Shown here: positions 5,664-9,312 of the stretch, in pieces
Position numbering within the stretch: the stretch's first letter is position 1
How the letters are laid out: every line of letters begins with the position of its first letter
Assembly (NCBI GenBank): GCA_948585895.1
Contig: CAPBNZ010000032.1
Location: forward strand, 11,514-20,825
Direction: 5' to 3'
Length of the DNA: 9,312 nucleotides
Origin: an uncultured Clostridia bacterium
GTDB taxonomy: Bacteria; Bacillota; Clostridia; TANB77; CAG-508
Notes under the pieces: model-generated
Seen by the model: only the letters and a program-made list of their open reading frames with translations
What the model was told of the DNA's origin: nothing
Database searches by the model: none
Made by a program: the position numbers and the translations under genes

Positions 5664-6584
5664 TTATTTGGCTTCTTCATAATATTTGCTTACTTTACTT
5701 TCTAATTCTTCAAAAAACTCTTGTATATTAGATACTTTTCCACTAAATTTTTCTTTGATTTCTTCTTCATTCTTAAATATACTTTTTACCATTCCTATCT
5801 TTGTATCTTCTCCTATTCTATTTTCTCCTAGCTTCATAGTAACAGTATCTTGCAATATATCAGTATCTATTTTAAATTCTCCTTCTTTTCCTTGTAGATT
5901 TATTCTTCCTAAAAAGAATGGTGAGTTTAAATCATATAGCCCTCCTATTATAAATAGTGGACTTAAATTTTCCTGCCTTCCTCCAATATCTCTATTTAAT
6001 ACTTTGATTATTTCAAGTAATTGATTTACTCTTTTTGCTTTTTCTTTTTGTTCTAGTTCAATGTTTCCATCTTTTCCTACTTTTGCTAAGTCAATTGTTA
6101 CTGTGTAAGTATAATAACTTAAATGTTGCTCTATATTAGCTAAGTTAGGAAATTCATTGATTCTATCTGCTAGCCCTTTATTATTTAAAAATTCTGTATC
6201 ACTTTTGTAATCTTCTAAAGAAATGGCATGACTTAGTCTTACTGCAGCACTTCTAATATCAGAACCTCCTGTTTCATTTTGATCTGATTTTTTAGAAGTT
6301 TTCATATAACCAAAAAGGTCCATTTCTTCTGAATCTTTTATGTTTAATTCATCTTTAAATTGTACTGTTCCTTTTGATTTATCTACTACTTCTAGGTTCC
6401 ATCCAAACATCTTATTTCCAAGTCTTGCTATGTCATATCTCAAAGCCTGTCTGGAAGCAAATGTATGAATAGTTCCATCTCCTCTTGATAACTTCTTTAA
6501 TTCTGATATGTTTCCAATTCCTTCTCCATAATTTAAGCTTTGTGCTTTAAAAATCATTGTTATAGTTAATCCATTTTTATTCAT
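5664..6584 (-). CDS. cas7: Cascade backbone subunit Cas7 (Cst2/DevR family)
   Basis: Cas7 polymerises along the crRNA spacer to form the backbone of the I-B Cascade. The 306-residue product has features of the Cst2/DevR branch: N-terminal strand GLTITMIFKAQSLNYGEG (5-22), the conserved TFASRQALRYDIAR (41-54), EMDLFGYM (87-94) and IRSAAVRLSHAISLED (110-125) around the crRNA-binding thumb, and GGRQENLSPLFIIGGLYD (201-218) near the core of the RAMP fold. Length is typical and no domain is missing. The ATG at 6584 has GGAGG 9 nt upstream and overlaps the cas8 stop by 8 bases (ATGAATAA), implying translational coupling, though Cas7 is needed in excess over Cas8, so its strong ribosome site may matter. 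The family call is confident. Confidence 0.96.
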   Translation of the reverse strand: MNKNGLTITMIFKAQSLNYGEGIGNISELKKLSRGDGTIHTFASRQALRYDIARLGNKMFGWNLEVVDKSKGTVQFKDELNIKDSEEMDLFGYMKTSKKSDQNETGGSDIRSAAVRLSHAISLEDYKSDTEFLNNKGLADRINEFPNLANIEQHLSYYTYTVTIDLAKVGKDGNIELEQKEKAKRVNQLLEIIKVLNRDIGGRQENLSPLFIIGGLYDLNSPFFLGRINLQGKEGEFKIDTDILQDTVTMKLGENRIGEDTKIGMVKSIFKNEEEIKEKFSGKVSNIQEFFEELESKVSKYYEEAK

Positions 6585-8427
6585 TTTCTTTTACCTCCTC
6601 ATTTTTTATATATCCTATTTGTGTTAATCCTGCTATAAAACTATGTCCTAATTCTTTCCAGCCAACACCTTCATTGTTTTTGATTAATATTTCTGGTATA
6701 TCTTTTCCTGATGACCAAATTACTCTCATAGCTACATCAATAAATTCGTCTTTTCTATTTCCTTTGATACTATTTAACATTTTGTAAATATAGCCATCTA
6801 GTTTGTTCTTATTATTATTTTTATCTAAGTCTCTATAAATTTCATTGCCTAAATAAAACATGACATTTAATTTTTTATTTGCTTTTTCTATTTTCTCTTC
6901 CACATTTCTTTCCTCCCTTTTTAATATTTCCAATGTTGTTTTGACTTGCGTTGCCAAATATGATAAATATCCATTTCGATTTTCTTTTTGTAATTCTTCT
7001 CTTAATCGTTGGTTAATAATATATTGTATCTCTTTGTTTTTCAAAATAGCATCCACTATTTCTAGTTTGTATTTATAATCTAAAATAGTATTCAATTTAG
7101 ACTTAGCATAATCTTTAAAAAATTTCGCTACATATCTTTTTATGTTAAAATATTCCATTCTACTAAATGCTAAATATTCTGCTTCAAACTCTACTATAAA
7201 TATATTTTGTAATTGCCATTCACTTAGTTTTTTATCTTGTTCTACAATATTTAATATTAATTCACTATATGGATTATTGATGTTTTTATCTATTTTTCTT
7301 CTCATTCCTAAATTGTTATTATATTTTAGTAAATTTTCTATATCTGTATCATAATTAACAAAATTTAAAACTTCTTTTTCTTTGTACTGCCCATTTTCTT
7401 TTATCGTTTTTGTAATGCTTGTAATCCCTGCTGGTATACAAAATAAAATTAGTTTGCAAATATCACATACTGGAAATTTTGCATTTTGATTCCAAAAAAA
7501 GTTTTTCATATTGTCACTGCTAATAGCAAGTGGTACAAAGTTACTTTCAGAATAACTACTTGTAATTGTATTTTCGTTTTCACACATATAACAATTGGAA
7601 AAAACTTTTTCTTTTAAATAATTTTGGACTTCTTCTATCCTTTTGTTTTTTTCAATGTATTTTTTCTCAATGTTGTGATATATTGTTTCTACTTCTTTGG
7701 TTAATTGGTTAGTTTGTAATTTCTTTTCTAAATCTTCTCTTATTTGTTCTAATGTTTTTTTATTTTCTAAGATATCTCGTAAATATTGCGTTTCTATTAT
7801 ATTACTTATATAATCTTTGTACATAACTGCTTGTTGTTCTTCATAAGACAATGTGGTCTTAACTACATTTAGAAAACTAGGTTGTCCAAAATAATTTTTA
7901 CTTAGTATACTTTTAAACAAATTCATAGTTAACTTTTTATTAATATGGTCTTTTCTAAAATTTTCTTTTAAACTATTTTGTATCTCTTTTAGCTTTTCCT
8001 TTTCTTCTTTTTCTTTTATTTCCTCTATTGCATTATAGTTTTGAAGGATTTGCTCATATGTTTGTTCATCAAATTTTTTAATTTTATCCATTTGTGTTTT
8101 TAATACTTGTTTTATATATTTTTTTTCTGTTTTTATTTTTTCTTGTATTGCTTTACTTTCTACTTTATCTTTTGGTTCTATTTGTATATTTTCTTCTATT
8201 TTCTGAAAGGATTTTTCTATTCTTTCTTTTACTTTTTGTGCAATATTATATTTTTGAAAAAAATAGTTAAAATAATAGCTTGCAAAATTTTTTAATTTCT
8301 CCATTTCAAATTCTATGTAATTTTCCCCTATTTCTGCAAATTGATCTTGATTTTTCTCTAAGATTCTTAAAAATCCTACTATTCCTGCATTATAGAACCA
8401 CTCTTTTAAGTATATCCTTGTCTTCAT
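6577..8427 (-). CDS. cas8b1: Cascade large subunit Cas8b1/Cst1
   Basis: This is the large Cascade subunit, responsible for PAM recognition and Cas3 recruitment. The 616-residue protein begins with KEWFYNAGIVGFLRILE (8-24), a hallmark of the Cst1 family. A long lysine/glutamate-rich, probably coiled, stretch follows (about 60-270). Then come two cysteine pairs, C279-YM-C282 and C321-DI-C324, which form the zinc ribbon characteristic of Cst1; C330 is nearby. The C-terminal third (about 400-610) is helical and may include the small-subunit-like part, since no separate small-subunit gene is present. Start at the ATG at 8427, with AAAGGAGGTG upstream at a rather long spacing of about 11 nt. It lies 18 nt after cas6 and overlaps cas7 by 8 nt. 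Large subunits diverge quickly, so the family rests on the N-terminus, zinc ribbon and context, which agree. Confidence 0.93.
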   Translation of the reverse strand: MKTRIYLKEWFYNAGIVGFLRILEKNQDQFAEIGENYIEFEMEKLKNFASYYFNYFFQKYNIAQKVKERIEKSFQKIEENIQIEPKDKVESKAIQEKIKTEKKYIKQVLKTQMDKIKKFDEQTYEQILQNYNAIEEIKEKEEKEKLKEIQNSLKENFRKDHINKKLTMNLFKSILSKNYFGQPSFLNVVKTTLSYEEQQAVMYKDYISNIIETQYLRDILENKKTLEQIREDLEKKLQTNQLTKEVETIYHNIEKKYIEKNKRIEEVQNYLKEKVFSNCYMCENENTITSSYSESNFVPLAISSDNMKNFFWNQNAKFPVCDICKLILFCIPAGITSITKTIKENGQYKEKEVLNFVNYDTDIENLLKYNNNLGMRRKIDKNINNPYSELILNIVEQDKKLSEWQLQNIFIVEFEAEYLAFSRMEYFNIKRYVAKFFKDYAKSKLNTILDYKYKLEIVDAILKNKEIQYIINQRLREELQKENRNGYLSYLATQVKTTLEILKREERNVEEKIEKANKKLNVMFYLGNEIYRDLDKNNNKNKLDGYIYKMLNSIKGNRKDEFIDVAMRVIWSSGKDIPEILIKNNEGVGWKELGHSFIAGLTQIGYIKNEEVKENE

Positions 8428-8445
8428 TGAAAATTTACACCTCCT

Positions 8446-9159
8446 TTATACAATTTGAAACATTCCAAATCCACTACTACGTTTACTTCCTATTCCTGCT
8501 TGATATAAATACTTTAGTAACTCTTTATTGCCAGAAATTTTAAATATTCCTAGTGTTCCTTCTATTTTTTTTTCATAAAACTTTGTAATTACTTTTTTTC
8601 CTTCCAATCTTTCTATTTTAAAATTGTCTACATATTCTATTGGTAGATTAGTTATTTTTAACTGCTCCTTTATATTTATTTTTAGTGTTTCTAAAAATTC
8701 CTTATGCTCAAAAGAATAATAGAAGTCCTTTTGTTCTTTTCTATTTCTTACTATTAATGGAGACATAAATTTTATGACAATGTTGTCTTTTTCAATTTCT
8801 TTTTCTAATAACATCATAATATTTTCTAGTGTCATAGAATTTTTGTCTAATGAGAACTTTCTATACTTTTGATGGTTAAATGCATTGTATAATATAACTG
8901 CTATTTCATAGTCTGCTATTGTTATATTTAATTCCATCTTTTTACTTTTAACGATAATCTCGTCTTCTTGAAATTTTGCTTCTTTTAAAAATACTGCAAA
9001 TGCATATGGTTTTATTATATTGTCCCTTTGATTGTATAGTCTTTTATAATATTCTTCGTTATAATGTGTTAAAGATAATTTAATAAAACTCATTATATTT
9101 TTACGGTATTGTATTGGAAAATGTTCATTTTCTAAGTTAAAGATTAACTTAAATCGCAT
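8446..9159 (-). CDS. cas6: CRISPR RNA endoribonuclease Cas6
   Basis: Cas6 cleaves the array transcript within each repeat, leaving an 8-nt 5' handle (here AUGUAAAG). The 237-residue protein has two RAMP ferredoxin-like halves. Visible family features are H32 in SLTHYNEEYY, a position suited to the catalytic histidine, KPYAFAVFL (50-58), MSPLIVRN (132-139), and the C-terminal glycine-rich loop AGIGSKRSSGFGMFQIV (221-237), the most conserved part of Cas6. Length is normal. It starts at the ATG at 9159 with AAAGGAGAT 8-9 nt upstream; it is the first gene of the cas operon, immediately downstream of the divergent promoter region. The catalytic residue is my inference, as Cas6 proteins vary in active site. 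Confidence 0.95.
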   Translation of the reverse strand: MRFKLIFNLENEHFPIQYRKNIMSFIKLSLTHYNEEYYKRLYNQRDNIIKPYAFAVFLKEAKFQEDEIIVKSKKMELNITIADYEIAVILYNAFNHQKYRKFSLDKNSMTLENIMMLLEKEIEKDNIVIKFMSPLIVRNRKEQKDFYYSFEHKEFLETLKINIKEQLKITNLPIEYVDNFKIERLEGKKVITKFYEKKIEGTLGIFKISGNKELLKYLYQAGIGSKRSSGFGMFQIV

Positions 9160-9178
9160 TTTTTCATCTCCTTTTTCC

Positions 9179-9199
9179 GAAAATTATTGCATAATTTTC
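9179..9199. promoter_or_regulatory. Perfect 9+3+9 dyad, candidate operator of the cas operon
   Basis: GAAAATTAT and ATAATTTTC are exact inverted copies around TGC. The dyad ends 20 bp upstream of the cas6 start codon and covers a possible minus-strand extended -10, TGCAATAAT (9191-9183). Such a site could bind a dimeric repressor. AT-rich arms make a chance dyad possible. Confidence 0.4.
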
Positions 9200-9215
9200 T
9201 ATTATTTGTATAGAC
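9185..9215 (-). repeat. CRISPR-repeat-like sequence upstream of cas6
   Basis: On the minus strand 9215-9185, allowing one inserted base, matches 19 of the 30 bases of the CRISPR repeat. In its second half AATAGAA, A, ATG and AA fall at exactly the spacing they have in the repeat. The gap element at 2715 shares the form AAATAATAGAA. It overlaps the dyad at 9179-9199, so one of the two readings may be coincidence. Confidence 0.22.
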
Positions 9216-9228
9216 TAATAATTCACAA
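9201..9228 (-). promoter_or_regulatory. Candidate promoter of the cas operon
   Basis: On the minus strand TTGTGA (9228-9223), 16 nt and AATAAT (9206-9201) could be -35 and -10, starting RNA near 9194 with a leader of about 35 nt. An alternative extended -10, TGCAATAAT (9191-9183), would start RNA almost at the ribosome binding site. Neither is close to consensus, as might be expected for a regulated cas promoter. Confidence 0.35.
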
Positions 9229-9250
9229 ATATATTATTTTATTGTATAAT
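9222..9250 (+). promoter_or_regulatory. Promoter of the divergent gene at the right edge
   Basis: TTCACA (9222-9227) and TATAAT (9245-9250) are 17 bp apart, one mismatch from the sigma-A consensus. RNA would start near 9257, about 29 nt before the start codon. The -35 box coincides with the candidate cas -35 on the other strand. Confidence 0.65.
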
Positions 9251-9285
9251 ATATTTAACTTGACTATATATAAGGAGGAGATTTA

Positions 9286-9312
9286 ATGGATGTAAGATAT
9301 GCTGTAAGAGTA
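9286..9312 (+). CDS. 5' end of a divergent gene, cut by window edge
   Basis: Nine codons from ATG at 9286 encode MDVRYAVRV and stay open to the end of the window. The start is well supported by AAGGAGGAG (9272-9280), 5 nt upstream, and by the promoter at 9222-9250. Too little is visible to identify it. RYAVR resembles the first helix of Rrf2-type regulators (RYAVRAL), which would suit a regulator divergent from the operon, but five residues are weak evidence, and Rrf2 proteins usually have several more residues before this motif. Confidence 0.7.

Noticed and set aside
8280..8543. 87-codon plus-strand frame, and similar plus-strand frames inside cas1, cas7 and cas8
   Set aside because: They lie antisense to well-supported cas genes, are rich in Phe/Ser/Leu as expected for shadows of Lys/Glu-rich genes, and lack ribosome binding sites.

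Overview
This window holds an apparently complete type I-B CRISPR-Cas locus (the Cst1/Cst2/Cas5t, or 'Tneap', variant of I-B), almost entirely on the minus strand. DNA is very AT-rich, Shine-Dalgarno sequences are strong, TGG encodes Trp, and the protein families are those common in Clostridia and relatives (Fusobacteria are possible). I therefore infer a low-GC anaerobic Firmicute-like bacterium using the standard code; the species cannot be told.

Layout, read right to left in the direction of transcription: a 126-bp divergent intergenic region (9160-9285), then cas6, cas8b1/cst1, cas7/cst2, cas5, cas3 (HD nuclease plus helicase), an unexplained 174-bp gap (2598-2771), then cas4, cas1, cas2, a leader of about 187 bp (628-814) and the CRISPR array (1-627). 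The array has ten identical 30-bp repeats and nine complete spacers of 34-36 bp, and runs off the left edge. At the right edge the first nine codons of another gene are read on the plus strand, away from cas6.

How the parts work together: Cas6 cuts the array transcript in the repeats. Cas8b, Cas7 and Cas5 form Cascade around each crRNA. Cas3 is recruited to unwind and degrade the target. Cas4, Cas1 and Cas2 acquire new spacers at the leader end, next to cas2. Genes are joined by overlaps or gaps of 1-18 nt, so one polycistronic transcript is likely; the only real break is the cas3-cas4 gap, which separates the interference block from the adaptation block.

The least ordinary parts are non-coding. 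The cas3-cas4 gap has a possible 26-35 aa peptide frame and, overlapping it, two sequences that look like degenerate copies of the CRISPR repeat spaced like a repeat-spacer-repeat unit. This arrangement is known from CreA and CreR guide RNAs, which regulate toxins or cas operons. A third repeat-like sequence, overlapped by a perfect 9+3+9 dyad, lies in the cas6 promoter region. In such AT-rich DNA these could be chance, and I found no seed match for the putative guide, so they are hypotheses to test. Several start codons are also revised: the GTG-initiated 5' extensions of cas5 and cas3 begin inside their Shine-Dalgarno sequences.
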